Positions 17,857-28,013 are shown, numbered from the stretch's first letter. The stretch is 64,000 bases of DNA from CAVSJA01 sp963728145 (GCA_963728145.1 CAVSJA010000006.1:496001-560000), one strand, 5' to 3'. The notes: generated by a model from the sequence alone, not told the origin. Numbers and translations: made by a program.

Positions 17857-20469
17857 ATGGATTGGCATTCTGTTGAAATCGAAAAAGTTTTCGAGGAACT
17901 GAAATCCTCAGAAAAAGGCCTCAGTGAAGAAGAAGTAAAGCGACGGCTTGAAGAAAATGGTCCCAATGAACTGAAGGAAAAAAGAAAGAGTCCGCCCTGG
18001 ATGATCTTTCTGAATCAGTTCAAGGATTTTATGATCATTGTACTGATCGCGGCAGCGGTTGTTTCCGGATTTGTGGGAGATCTTGCCGACACCCTAATAA
18101 TCCTTGTAATTGTTATTTTAAATGCCATCGTCGGTTTCATCCAGGAATACCGGGCTGAAAAGGCGATGGAAGCACTGAAGAAACTCGCTGCACCCCAGGC
18201 TAAACTCATCAGGGATGGTCAGCGCGTCGTCAAACCTTCCGCTGAAATTGTACAGGGAGATATCGTCATCATTGAAGCGGGCGATGTGGTGCCTGCAGAT
18301 CTCCGCCTGATCAAATCAGCATCGTTGCGAATTGAAGAATCATCGCTTACAGGTGAGTCGGTTTCGATAGATAAAACAATTGAACCAATAAAGGAAGCTG
18401 AAACCTCCCTTGGCGATCGTACGAATATTGCTTACAAGGGAACACTGGTAACCAATGGAAGGGGTAGAGCTGTTGCGGTTGCGACCGGGATGAATACTGA
18501 AATCGGAAAGATTGCAGGATTACTACAGGAAGATAAACTTGCTACACCCTTACAGAAACGCATGGCCGATTTCGGACGCAAGCTTTCTTATATTATTATC
18601 CTGATCTGTGTACTTCTGTTTGTCGTGGGTTTATTAAGGGGAGAAGAACCATTGAAGATGCTGCTGGTTTCAATATCGCTCGCCGTTGCGGCAATTCCAG
18701 AAGCCTTGCCCGCACTAATAACCATCGCGCTTGCACGAGGTGCTAAGCGAATGGTAAAGCAAAATGCATTGATCAGAAAATTACCTGCAGTCGAAACGCT
18801 GGGTTCGGTTACTTATATCTGTTCTGATAAAACCGGAACACTTACTCAGAACAAAATGACGGTAGTCAAAACTGCGCTCGAACAGAATGAAGCATTTCAG
18901 CCTGACAAAGAAATTTCACTCTTTGACCTTTGCCTCCTGCTCAATCATGACGTGAAAAAAAGCAAGGATGGAAAATGGATCGGTGATCCGACAGAGATAG
19001 CGCTGGTTGATTATGTGTATAAGAAGTATGATGCAGGAAAGATCACTGAGATCATCAAGCGCTTTCCAAGAAAGGCAGAGCTTCCATTTGATTCAGATCG
19101 GAAATGCATGACCACCCTGCATCAATTTGAAGAGAAATGTTTGGTGACCACAAAGGGCGCGGTTGAAGTGATTCTTTCAAAACTAAAAGATAAGGGACAG
19201 GAAAAAGAAATAAACGATGAATCAATTAAGACGGCCACAGAAGGCATTCGCGTACTTTCTTATGGATGGAAGATAATGGATCAATTTCCTAAAGAGCTGA
19301 AACCGGATCAGATAGAAAATGATTTGTCCTTTACCGGATTGGTTGGAATGATCGATCCAGCGCGCGAAGAAGCAAAACCTGCGATCCGGGAATGCAGAAC
19401 AGCCGGCATTCATCCTGTTATGATTACAGGCGATCATAAGGAGACAGCAGCGGCTATCGCGAGGGAAATAGGTATTTTGACCAGTAAGGGCGAAGTGATC
19501 ACAGGTACTGAATTAGCCAAACTTTCTCCTGAAGACCTTGTTGCAAGAGTGGAAGACATACAAGTCTATGCCCGGGTATCCCCCCAACAAAAACTGGATA
19601 TTGTAAAAGCACTTCAAAAGAATAAGCATTTTGTTGCGATGACGGGAGATGGAGTGAATGATGCACCATCGCTTAAGGCAGCAAATATTGGCGTCGCAAT
19701 GGGGATTAATGGAACCGATGTTAGCAAGGAAGCTGCCGATATGATCCTGCTCGATGATAATTTCGCGACCATCGTCAAAGCAGTTAGAGAAGGACGAAGG
19801 ATTTATGATAATATCCGAAAGTTTGTTAAATATATCATGACCTGTAATGGCGCGGAGATCTGGACGATCTTTCTTGCTCCTTTGATCGCACTTCCAATTC
19901 CACTTTTACCTATTCATATTTTGTGGATCAACCTGGTGACGGATGGCCTGCCCGGACTTGCGCTTTCTGCCGAGGACGCTGAAAAAAATATCATGAAAAG
20001 GCGCCCCCGAAGGACTGATGAAAGCCTGCTCTCTGGCGGAGCCGGATACCATATTATCTGGGTTGGATTGTTGATGGCATTCATTACTCTGGGCATTCAG
20101 GCCTGGGCTTATCACACCGATAATGCCCATTGGCAAACTATGGTTTTCACCGTCCTTTCGTTGGCGCAATTAGGACACGTTATGGCTATCCGCACTGAGT
20201 CCGAATTCATTTATCAAAAAGGATTTTGGACCAATCGCCCCTTACTGGGTGCAGTTGTGCTTACTTTCCTTCTCCAATTAATGGTGATCTACGTGCCGTT
20301 TTTCAATGAAATCTTCAAAACCCAACCCCTGTCTATAAATGAATTATTGATCTGTATCGGTGTATCAGCGATTGTATTTCATGCAGTTGAGCTGGAGAAG
20401 TATATCAAATTGAGGCTGTTAACTCCGAAAAGGCAGGCCCCAACGGGACCTAAGAAGCCTCCTAAATAA
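17857..20469 (+). CDS. P-type cation-transporting ATPase, calcium type
   Basis: An 870-residue P2-type ATPase that pumps a cation, most likely Ca2+, across the inner membrane. Domains in order: cation-ATPase N-terminal domain (1-60), actuator with LTGES near 168, the M4 motif PEALPALITIALARGAKRM, and phosphorylation site CSDKTGTLT with the aspartate near 325. These are followed by nucleotide-binding KGAVE, hinge TGDGVNDAP near 600, and four C-terminal membrane helices. The PEAL in M4 replaces the PEGL of animal SERCA pumps and is common in bacterial members. It stands alone, followed 122 bases later by a DUF2235 gene. Confidence 0.92.
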   Translation: MDWHSVEIEKVFEELKSSEKGLSEEEVKRRLEENGPNELKEKRKSPPWMIFLNQFKDFMIIVLIAAAVVSGFVGDLADTLIILVIVILNAIVGFIQEYRAEKAMEALKKLAAPQAKLIRDGQRVVKPSAEIVQGDIVIIEAGDVVPADLRLIKSASLRIEESSLTGESVSIDKTIEPIKEAETSLGDRTNIAYKGTLVTNGRGRAVAVATGMNTEIGKIAGLLQEDKLATPLQKRMADFGRKLSYIIILICVLLFVVGLLRGEEPLKMLLVSISLAVAAIPEALPALITIALARGAKRMVKQNALIRKLPAVETLGSVTYICSDKTGTLTQNKMTVVKTALEQNEAFQPDKEISLFDLCLLLNHDVKKSKDGKWIGDPTEIALVDYVYKKYDAGKITEIIKRFPRKAELPFDSDRKCMTTLHQFEEKCLVTTKGAVEVILSKLKDKGQEKEINDESIKTATEGIRVLSYGWKIMDQFPKELKPDQIENDLSFTGLVGMIDPAREEAKPAIRECRTAGIHPVMITGDHKETAAAIAREIGILTSKGEVITGTELAKLSPEDLVARVEDIQVYARVSPQQKLDIVKALQKNKHFVAMTGDGVNDAPSLKAANIGVAMGINGTDVSKEAADMILLDDNFATIVKAVREGRRIYDNIRKFVKYIMTCNGAEIWTIFLAPLIALPIPLLPIHILWINLVTDGLPGLALSAEDAEKNIMKRRPRRTDESLLSGGAGYHIIWVGLLMAFITLGIQAWAYHTDNAHWQTMVFTVLSLAQLGHVMAIRTESEFIYQKGFWTNRPLLGAVVLTFLLQLMVIYVPFFNEIFKTQPLSINELLICIGVSAIVFHAVELEKYIKLRLLTPKRQAPTGPKKPPK

Positions 20470-20591
20470 CTTTCGTTAGAGTTAAGACTCTATTGACGAT
20501 ATCCCGTAGAAATAATAAATTTAACCTGACTAAGGATCCAATCCCTGAATTCCCGCGCGATCTGCACCCTTTCCATCTAAATACTGATTTT

Positions 20592-21833
20592 ATGAAACGC
20601 ATAATTATATGCTGCGACGGCACATGGAATAAGCCAGGTTTAATGGACCTTGGCAAACCAGTCAAGACAAACGTTCAAAAGATTTATGAAGCGATCGCCA
20701 GCAAAGGCGTTGATGGAGTTACCCAGGTAAAATATTATGGAGTTGGCGTAGGGTCTGGTTATACCTTATCCGACAAATTTTTTGGTGGTGCTACGGGTAG
20801 AGGCATTGATCGCAATATCAAAGATGCCTACCGTTTCATCATGTGGAATTATGAACCGGGTGATGAATTATATTTTTTTGGATTCAGCAGGGGAGCATAC
20901 ACGGCAAGAAGTCTGACTGGTCTCATTCGCAATTGCGGTGTGCTGCAATCACAATATCTCAACCTGGTAAACGAAGCATATGCTTTATATCGGGATCGAA
21001 ATGCTATTACTCATCCCGATAGTGATCTCATGATGGCTTTCAAAACTAAATACAGCCAGATCACAAGAATAAAATTCATTGGAGTTTGGGATACTGTTGG
21101 AGCGTTGGGCATTCCACTCAGCATGTGGTCGAACAAACAATACCAGTTTCATGATGTAAAGCTGAGCAAGGATATTGATTATGCTTACCATGCTATTGCA
21201 CTCGATGAAAAAAGAAGATTATTTCAACCGACGTTATGGGAAGTGGCAAAGGATACAAAAAACCCTGAACTCAAGCAGGAAGTTGAACAGGTTTGGTTTC
21301 CCGGCGTTCATAGCAATGTTGGTGGTGGTTATGCAGATACCGGCCTCAGCGATATCGCACTTCTTTGGATGATTGAAAAAGCCCAGGGCACAGGACTTGG
21401 ATTCAAGGAAAGCTACCTGAAAGAAAAGATCAAGCCCAGTGCAAAAGGAATGATACGCAAGAGTACCACTGGAGTCTTCGCGATATTATCCAAGAAACTC
21501 CGGAATGTAAACCAACAGGGCAAGGGAAAGCTCTATGATGACGAGTCAGAAACCTTTAATGAGTACGATATACAACGAAATGAAAAGATCCATTACAGTT
21601 GTTTTGAACGTTCTGATCTGATCCCGCAATACAAACCCACGAACCTTGAAGCAGCGATCAAGTTTAAAACACCAACATTCCCTGATCTCAGCAGTTGGAA
21701 AGAAGAATGGAGAAAGTTTATTCCGAATGAACTAAAGGAATTTATAGAAGATCTTACCAATCGAAACGAACAACCACCTGCAGAGAAGAATGTGGATAAG
21801 AGTGAGGAGGAGGAGAAAGAGAAAGTGGTGTGA
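20592..21833 (+). CDS. DUF2235 (Tle1-like) alpha/beta hydrolase
   Basis: A 413-residue cytosolic hydrolase. It opens with KRIIICCDGTWNKPG, has the serine elbow GFSRGAYTARSL, an aspartate-bearing GVWDTVGALG, and a late histidine in GVHSNVGGGYADTGL. This order matches DUF2235, the fold of Tle1 phospholipase effectors of type VI secretion. No type VI genes or signal peptide are present, so it is probably a housekeeping or stress lipase-like enzyme. I took the ATG at 20592 because the conserved domain begins immediately; an upstream frame extension looks non-coding. The C-terminus is a highly charged tail. Confidence 0.88.
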   Translation: MKRIIICCDGTWNKPGLMDLGKPVKTNVQKIYEAIASKGVDGVTQVKYYGVGVGSGYTLSDKFFGGATGRGIDRNIKDAYRFIMWNYEPGDELYFFGFSRGAYTARSLTGLIRNCGVLQSQYLNLVNEAYALYRDRNAITHPDSDLMMAFKTKYSQITRIKFIGVWDTVGALGIPLSMWSNKQYQFHDVKLSKDIDYAYHAIALDEKRRLFQPTLWEVAKDTKNPELKQEVEQVWFPGVHSNVGGGYADTGLSDIALLWMIEKAQGTGLGFKESYLKEKIKPSAKGMIRKSTTGVFAILSKKLRNVNQQGKGKLYDDESETFNEYDIQRNEKIHYSCFERSDLIPQYKPTNLEAAIKFKTPTFPDLSSWKEEWRKFIPNELKEFIEDLTNRNEQPPAEKNVDKSEEEEKEKVV

Positions 21834-21839
21834 CCAAAG

Positions 21840-21932
21840 GGCAAAAGGCAAGAGGCAAGGGGCAAAAGGCAAGGGCAAACTACAACGATTATTACCCAAT
21901 AATCAATAATTAATAATCAATAATCAATAATT
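21840..21932. repeat. Two adjacent heptad arrays (GGCAARR and AATAATY)
   Basis: Five 7-base units GGCAAAA/GGCAAGA/GGCAAGG at 21840-21874 are followed, 23 bases on, by five units AATAATC/AATAATT at 21898-21932. Both keep a strict 7-base period. Neither has an inverted partner here, unlike the AATAATY arrays near ispF. Confidence 0.85.
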
Positions 21933-21991
21933 CCACGTCGAACTTCGAAGGAACTAACTATACTTCCTAAAAGCCTTTCTACCAAACCCCC

Positions 21992-23174
21992 ATGCCAAAA
22001 AAAATCATTTTCTCTCTTTTTCTAGGCTTAATCATTCTGATCATTACCTGGTTCTATCAGAATTATGATTATTCTTTGGTCGTGGAGGATGGTTTCTTCA
22101 AGAAGATGGCGCTTTTGAAATACAAGATTGTTGATGTCAGCCCCAAAAGATTATAAGGAATTCGTTTTTATCAATACAAGCAAAGATCCCGCGATTGTAG
22201 AAGATACTTTCGACTATGGAAATGTTGTGGTTTCTGACAGGGAAATGATCAGTAAGCTGATTTCAGGTATCAATAGCCTGCCGGGGAAACCTATGTTTAC
22301 AGTAGCCGATATCCAGTTCTATTATCCATACACGCCTAATCCTTCCATTGATAGCGTGATGCAGGCTGAACTGGAGAAAAATCCAAAGATTGTGATACCT
22401 GTAGTTAAGAATGAGTATGGCAATTATTACTTTCCAATGTATAAGGGACTTTATGGTTATTCCGATTACCGGACATTTGGAGCGGCTTTCAACAAGTTCC
22501 GTTTGCAGAAATCAGAAACCATTCCTTCCATCCCCGTACTGCTTCACCACAAAATCGATGGGGCGGTTTACGAGGATCATTTTTTCTATACTAAATGCAA
22601 TGATCGATTGAGCCTTTCGGCGATCTGGCCTACTTATTATCTTAGAGATTCCAACGTAATCGCCAACCGAAATAAGTATGGGAAGTATTTCAATATTGGT
22701 GAGATCCTTCTGGACATGCAAGCTAACCCCGACAACTATCAGAATTATTTTAAGGATAAGATTGTTATCGTGGGAAATTTTGAGTCCGACGTGCATCCTA
22801 CGGCGGTTGGTAAAATGTCGGGGCCAATCTTACTCGCGAACATGTATTTGACCTTGCTCAACAATCAACACCTGTACACTATCCTGATGTTTACTATACT
22901 GTGGTTGAGTTTTTCATTTCTGAGCTATATAGCTTTTTACAAAAAAATGCCGGAGATCAAACTCAATCTCAAATTCATGTTCTCTTCGTACCTGACGAAA
23001 TTTGTTAGGAGCTACGTTTCCTATTTTGGATCCATGTTCTTTCTTTCAGCGATCTTTCTTTTTGTATTCAATGTGCAGGTGGCATTATTTCTTCCTGCAC
23101 TCATTTTCTCGGGTATTGAATACTGGAGGCAGAAGAAGAACAAGGACAAGAAGAAAGCGGAGGCGAAAAGTTAA
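21992..23174 (+). pseudogene. CHASE2-like sensor membrane protein, frameshifted
   Basis: An N-terminal membrane helix (MPKKIIFSLFLGLI) in one frame joins a second frame near 22141-22148 (CCCCAAAA). Deleting one base gives a continuous KIVDVSPKDYKEFVFINTS. The extracytoplasmic region resembles CHASE2: FVFINTS strand, YYPYTPNP, and the end motif FKDKIVIVGNFESD-x-HPT-x-VGKMSGPILLANMYL. Two C-terminal membrane helices follow, then a lysine-rich tail with no kinase or cyclase. About 393 residues when joined. It is paired with a FecR-like secreted protein downstream (72-base gap). Confidence 0.7.
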
Positions 23175-23245
23175 AATAACCTATGAAATCAGCCACGCTC
23201 CATTTTTTTATTAATTTAGGAGTTTCCCCGAAAACCAGCTAAAAC

Positions 23246-24061
23246 ATGAGGTTTTTTGCCATCATAATATTCAGCTTCCTTGCACAGGTTTCCTTTTCTC
23301 AATACACAGTTACCAAAGTGATTGGGAATGTAAAGAAGAAAAGTGGAGAGAAGATCGGCGTCGGCAGCAAGCTCAAGGAAACAGATGTATTGGTCTTTTC
23401 AAAACCAGAGGATATGGTTCGGGTGATCATCACTGGTAAGGGGACTTACGTGTTAACACCAAGTCCTAAAGCTGTAGTAGAAAAGAATGCATTTGTTGAA
23501 ATGCTGAAATCAACAAAGTTTCTTAAGTCAAAAGAAGGATACCTAAGTTCAAGAGGTCAGTTCAGTGAATTAGTTCCGGATGTTTTTAAGACAATTGATT
23601 CGATCAACTCTAAGAATTTAGTGTCAAAGGAAAATTATTACCTCTTTGATCATGAACGATACAATATTGCCGGTGGGGGACAATTTATTCTTCAGTTTGT
23701 GGGTGAAGGAAGCAAAGTGCTGAACAAGGACTTGAAGACGAGAGGCGATACGCTTTATATCGCGTTGGCAGACTTCAAATTTGGACCTGGATTTTCATCC
23801 ATAGGGTACAGGCTTGCATACTATGACAAAGAGAATAACCGGGAACGAATTTTGGCAGAATTGGATCCTTATTTTGACCAAGCTGGAGAGATGGAAAAAA
23901 TAATTCGCGTAGTGATAAAAGAGACAACAATAAAAGACGATGAAACCCTCGTGCAGCAGGAGGCTTACGAAGAAGTTTATGAAGCGTTGGGAAAACCTTC
24001 AGATCTATTATTTGAATACACCTTTAATAAAGTGATGAAGGAACAGAAGAAAAAAAAGTAA
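23246..24061 (+). CDS. Secreted FecR-like protein paired with CHASE2-like gene
   Basis: A 271-residue protein with a signal peptide (ends VSFSQ). The first 80 residues, VTKVIGNVKKKSGEKIGVGS followed by KLKETDVLVF and YVLTPSPKA, have the order of short strands and a GD/ED turn seen in FecR-type domains. The remainder is unassigned, with FGPGFSSIGYRL and a long charged C-terminal helix. In other bacteria FecR-domain proteins often neighbour CHASE2 proteins, which supports a shared sensing role, but the FecR assignment here is by pattern only. Confidence 0.6.
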   Translation: MRFFAIIIFSFLAQVSFSQYTVTKVIGNVKKKSGEKIGVGSKLKETDVLVFSKPEDMVRVIITGKGTYVLTPSPKAVVEKNAFVEMLKSTKFLKSKEGYLSSRGQFSELVPDVFKTIDSINSKNLVSKENYYLFDHERYNIAGGGQFILQFVGEGSKVLNKDLKTRGDTLYIALADFKFGPGFSSIGYRLAYYDKENNRERILAELDPYFDQAGEMEKIIRVVIKETTIKDDETLVQQEAYEEVYEALGKPSDLLFEYTFNKVMKEQKKKK

Positions 24062-24080
24062 CTATTGCGATTTAAAATAA

Positions 24081-24899
24081 ATGCAACTCAAATACCTGGA
24101 AGACGTAATTCACAAGTACTGCCATAAAATGGCAGAACATGCATCGTCTATACCAGGGAAATTTGATAAAGAGGATATTCACGAGTTGCGGGTGAACTAT
24201 AAAAAGCTGCGTGCTTTTGCACGATTATTACAGGAAGACCCTAATGCAGGAAAACACCTTTCAGTGCCAGAAGATATTAAAGAAGTATATCAAGCCGGAG
24301 CGAAAGTAAGAGACCGGCAATTGTTTCTCGACTTTCTTCACAAATCATTTAACGAACCAGCCATTCTAATTCCACAATTTCTGTTGGGAATTAAAAAGGA
24401 ACTATTTAAGGCAAAGGAAAAACTGGTTGTCGCAATAGAAGACGTTTCATTCAAAGATGCTGAGACCAAACTCCAAAAATCTCTCCCATCTTTTTTACAT
24501 GATGAAGCCATTCATCGGTTTGTACACCGCAAGGTTGCAGCCGTTCAATTGATTCTTTTATCCCTCGAAAATGATGAAGACCTGCACGGGATCAGGAAAC
24601 AATTGAAAGATCTATTGTATACGATAAGAATTTTTGAACAGGAGTGGGGGATAAGCTTTCCCATTCATGCCTGGAAAAGTGAGAAAGCATTGAACGATAT
24701 TACTTCGGCGCTTGGAGATTATAATGATCTGAGCACCACAGTTGGCTTTCTTAATGATTCTACAATCGATGAGTTGCCAGGCGAAGAGAAATCCGTGTTA
24801 CTTACTTTAAAAGAAAAATGCTCAACTCAAAAGTCAAAAATGCAAGGTGAGCTGCTTAATAAGGTAAGAGGTTTGAAATTGGTTTCGCAGTTTGATTAA
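24081..24899 (+). CDS. CHAD domain protein
   Basis: A 272-residue helical cytosolic protein with the conserved histidine and basic signature DIHELRVNYKKLRAFARLL near residues 33-51 and a second set, HGIRKQLKDLLYTIR, around 176-190. CHAD domains bind inorganic polyphosphate through these basic residues and often localise to polyphosphate granules. No CYTH or TTM phosphatase domain is attached and none is adjacent. It follows the FecR-like gene by 19 bases, so it may share that transcript, and ends three bases from the end of convergent murF. Confidence 0.9.
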   Translation: MQLKYLEDVIHKYCHKMAEHASSIPGKFDKEDIHELRVNYKKLRAFARLLQEDPNAGKHLSVPEDIKEVYQAGAKVRDRQLFLDFLHKSFNEPAILIPQFLLGIKKELFKAKEKLVVAIEDVSFKDAETKLQKSLPSFLHDEAIHRFVHRKVAAVQLILLSLENDEDLHGIRKQLKDLLYTIRIFEQEWGISFPIHAWKSEKALNDITSALGDYNDLSTTVGFLNDSTIDELPGEEKSVLLTLKEKCSTQKSKMQGELLNKVRGLKLVSQFD

Positions 24900-24902
24900 A
24901 AC

Positions 24903-26177
24903 TTATTCCAATACCTTTTCCATCTGCATACTTCTCGATCCTTTAATAAGAAAATAGGCATCCGGAAAACTTTGTCGCTTCAACCATCCACTCGCTTCAA
25001 CTGAATTATTGAATTGTTTGAAGGGATGATCAATCTTTAAAAAATCTCCTCCCACCAATACTACTTCATTCCACTTGTATTGGCCGATCAGATCTACAAG
25101 CTGTTTATGTTCATCAATACTTTCAGCTCCTAATTCTGCCATAGCGCCAAGTAAGAGAACTTTTTTTCCTGCGTGCAATTTTGCAAAATTTTCAATGGCT
25201 GCCTTCATACTACTTGGATTGGCATTGTAGGCATCGAGAATGATATGCTTCCCATCTTTTTCAATCAATTGTGAACGGCTATTGGAAGGGGCATAGTCTT
25301 CAATTGCTTTCCTAATCTTATCCTGTGGCACTTTCAAATAGACACCTACTGTCACCGCAGCGAGAACGTTAGAAAAATTATAGTCGCCAACAAGTTGAGT
25401 CTTGATACCAAGATTCGCGCCATTGGTTATTCCAACCTGGAGATAGGGTTCGCTAATGATGATCTTTCCCTCCACATCTGCATCCCTGGTTCCATATTTG
25501 AATATATGCGGAATCCCCTTGCTCATGTCCCGGAGATAATCATAATCCCACATCACAAATGCAGTTCCTTTATTATCTCTTAAGAAATCAAACAGTTCGC
25601 CCTTACCTTTTCTTACGCCTTCAATTCCTCCGAATCCTTCGAGATGTGCTTTACCACAATTGGTGATCAATCCATGTGTAGGCTGCGCATAAGTGCAATA
25701 CTCCTTGATCTCGTTAAGGTGATTTGCGCCCATTTCAATTACAGCCATCTCTGCATCGGGATGTATTGAAAGAATGGTCAATGGAACGCCGATATGATTG
25801 TTGAGATTCCCCTGTGTGGTATAGGTCTTATATGTTGAAGAAAGTACTGCATGTGTCAATTCCTTGGTGGTGGTCTTTCCATTGCTTCCTGTAATGGCAA
25901 TAAAGGGAATGTCAAAATGCAATCGATGAAACTTTGCTAAGTCCTGCAATGCTTCCAGGGCATCTTCAAACCAAAAGATATTCGTTTCATTTGCAAATTC
26001 TTTCTCATCGACTACCGCATATGCCGCACCTGATTCGATGGCTTGTTTCGCAAATGCATTCCCATTGAAGTTTGGGCCTTTCAGGGCAAAGAAGATATCT
26101 CCTTGCTTTATTTTCCTGGTGTCAGTTTGTACAGAAGGGTGCTGTCGGTATAAATTATAAAGTTCTTCAATCGTCAT
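24903..26177 (-). CDS. murF: UDP-N-acetylmuramoyl-tripeptide--D-alanyl-D-alanine ligase
   Basis: Cytosolic Mur ligase that adds D-Ala-D-Ala to the UDP-MurNAc tripeptide, the last soluble step of peptidoglycan precursor synthesis. It shows an N-terminal UDP-binding domain with TDTRKIKQGDIFFALKG, the ATP-binding P-loop ITGSNGKTTTKEL near residue 95-107, the EMGANHLNEI motif, and LDAYNANPSSMKAAI in the C-terminal half. The length of 424 residues is normal. It lies downstream of gldJ on the same strand, the arrangement found in flavobacterial genomes, but a terminator and a repeat hairpin separate them and a perfect -7 box precedes murF. Confidence 0.95.
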   Translation of the reverse strand: MTIEELYNLYRQHPSVQTDTRKIKQGDIFFALKGPNFNGNAFAKQAIESGAAYAVVDEKEFANETNIFWFEDALEALQDLAKFHRLHFDIPFIAITGSNGKTTTKELTHAVLSSTYKTYTTQGNLNNHIGVPLTILSIHPDAEMAVIEMGANHLNEIKEYCTYAQPTHGLITNCGKAHLEGFGGIEGVRKGKGELFDFLRDNKGTAFVMWDYDYLRDMSKGIPHIFKYGTRDADVEGKIIISEPYLQVGITNGANLGIKTQLVGDYNFSNVLAAVTVGVYLKVPQDKIRKAIEDYAPSNSRSQLIEKDGKHIILDAYNANPSSMKAAIENFAKLHAGKKVLLLGAMAELGAESIDEHKQLVDLIGQYKWNEVVLVGGDFLKIDHPFKQFNNSVEASGWLKRQSFPDAYFLIKGSRSMQMEKVLE

Positions 26178-26181
26178 GCGA

Positions 26182-26189
26182 CAAAATTA
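26182..26189 (-). promoter_or_regulatory. Candidate promoter -7 box for murF
   Basis: TAATTTTG on the minus strand fits TAnnTTTG exactly and ends four bases before the murF ATG, implying a leaderless or nearly leaderless transcript. Confidence 0.5.
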
Positions 26190-26212
26190 GTAAACCCGAA
26201 TTTGTTTTTTTT

Positions 26213-26334
26213 ACAAGGTTGACAGGGTTGACAGGTTGACAAGGTTGATAGGGTTGATAAGATAACAAGGTTGTTGATTGTGTACTTCCTTTGTCAACTT
26301 AATCAACCCTGTCAACCCTGTCAACCTTGTCAAA
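26213..26334. repeat. Inverted repeat built of 8-9 base units (GGTTGACA)
   Basis: The left arm 26213-26280 repeats CAAGGTTGA, CAGGGTTGA, TAGGGTTGA and related units. The right arm 26291-26334 repeats the inverse complement TCAACCCTG, TCAACCTTG. It lies between gldJ and murF, just after the gldJ terminator. Confidence 0.85.
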
Positions 26335-26356
26335 AGGACGAGCGCAGGACTCGGAG

Positions 26357-26389
26357 AAAAAAAAGTCCCGGTTGGTTAGACCGGGACTT
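26357..26389 (-). terminator. Rho-independent terminator after gldJ
   Basis: On the minus strand a 10-bp stem (AAGTCCCGGT with ACCGGGACTT) and seven-base loop are followed by a T-run of about eight. It lies about 20 bases after the gldJ stop. Confidence 0.85.
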
Positions 26390-26410
26390 CTTAATTATAT
26401 GAAGATGAGT

Positions 26411-28013
26411 TTAACGTTTTCTGGAATTCTGTCTTCTTTGCTTGTACATGATACCGGTTTTTCTACCGTTACCTTCAGGGCTACCTACGCGGTCCATTGC
26501 GCAACGGAAACCAACTGTGCTGCTAGCCTGATCTTCTTCCATGAAGCGGCGAGTACCGGGAGACAACCAGTAAGGACGGTCGTTCCAGCTACCACCTTTG
26601 ATCACTCTTGATTTATCGCTGATCAAAGTAGTGATACCGTAACCACGACCTTCTTTAGCGTTCAAAGCAACTGAGTCAAAACCGTAGTTAACACCCATGA
26701 TCAGGGAGTCACCATCGAGGTAGTTGATAACATTACCTTTTTGATAGTTACGGCGATTCTTGCTTTCTTCATCAGTTACATATTCTCTCTTCACGCGACC
26801 CAAGACTATCTTTTTCAAATTCACCATCCTTATTCTTGAAATCTTTCTGGAATCTGTTACCACGATAAGGAGATACATCATCTAACATCAGGTCCAGACA
26901 ATGGACGATAAACGTCACCAACCCACTCGTTCACGTTACCTGACATATTATATAAACCAAAGGAGTTCGGGAAGAAAGAGTCAACAGGTGCAGTATATAC
27001 AGCGCGGTCGTTCAAACCACCCGCAACACCCATGTTGTCACCAGAACCACGTTTGAAGTTTGCAAGGAACGTACCCTGCCAGCTACCACGGCGGCTATCA
27101 CGAAGACCATTTACATTCTGGCTCCAGGAATAAACCTGTTTGTTAGTAATCAATTCCTCACCTCTTTCTTTTTCCTTACGGCTTGGCCTCGGGTTTTGTC
27201 CGATCAATGCCAATGCAGCATATTCCCACTCAGCTTCTGTTGGCAGACGATAACCTGGTAACAGGATACCATCTTCGAAAGTTACCTGTGTACGTGGAGT
27301 ACCGTTTGGATTCTTTAAGAGGATTCTTTTTAGAACGAGCACCAGGACCAGGAGTAGGAGTAGTCAATCCCAGCAGATAAGATTTGGTGTTGAAAGACTC
27401 ACCACCTTGTCCCTGGATATTCTTCACGGTATTCTTGTTGATGAAGCCTCTGTCGATCAGGGCTTTTTCGTTCACGCGGTCTGTTCTCCACAAACAAAAG
27501 TCATGAGCCTGTCTCCAGGTAACACCAACTACAGGATAATAGTTATAAGAGGATGGCGGAAATAGTATTCAACCATTGGCTCGTTATAAGCCAAGTTCAC
27601 TGCGCCATACCAGGGTATCTGGCAAAGCACCTTCACGAACGGCTTTGAATTCATCACCATCGAACACGTTATTCAGCCAGTACAGATACTCACGGTAGTG
27701 AATATTCGCAACCTCACTGCGGTCGATGTAGAATGAGTTTACTGTTTTACGGGTAGGAATGTTGTTCCAGTCGCCCATAACGTCTTCTTCCGCGGCTCCC
27801 ATCGTGAATGTACCACCCTGAACAAACACGAGGCCGGGACCAGTACGTTGTTCTTTTTCTTTAGCAACCTGGTAACCACCCATGTTTTTGTCGTTGTAGT
27901 TCCAGCCGGTTACGTCGGATTTTTCATGCTTTTTGCCGAATATCTTCGAGTTTTTACAGGAAGCGAAAACTGCCGACAATTAAAAGCAGCACGAATAGGT
28001 TTTTCAATTTCAT
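26411..28013 (-). pseudogene. gldJ: Gliding motility lipoprotein GldJ, six frameshifts
   Basis: GldJ is a lipoprotein with a sulfatase-modifying (FGE-like) fold, required for gliding and type IX secretion. Its parts occur in the right order: lipoprotein signal (MKLKNLFVLLLIVG, lipobox FASC), VQGGTFTMGAAEEDV, SFYIDRSEV, FRHP...WRTDRVNEKALIDRG, LLPGYRLPTEAEWEYAA, MSGNVNEWVGDVYRP, GGSWNDRPYWLSPGTRRF and GFRCAMDRVGSP. Six frame changes interrupt it near 27972, 27590, 27551, 27329, 26884 and 26800. Five look like one extra base and one like a missing base. Between breaks no residue looks degenerate, so a sequence error is likely. Divergent from porU. Confidence 0.9.

Noticed and set aside
20592..21833. 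Type VI secretion effector module
   Set aside because: The DUF2235 fold matches Tle1, but no VgrG, PAAR, immunity protein or type VI structural gene is nearby.
26411..28013. Programmed ribosomal frameshifting in gldJ
   Set aside because: Six changes at unrelated sites, without slippery heptamers or recoding structures, do not fit a programmed mechanism.
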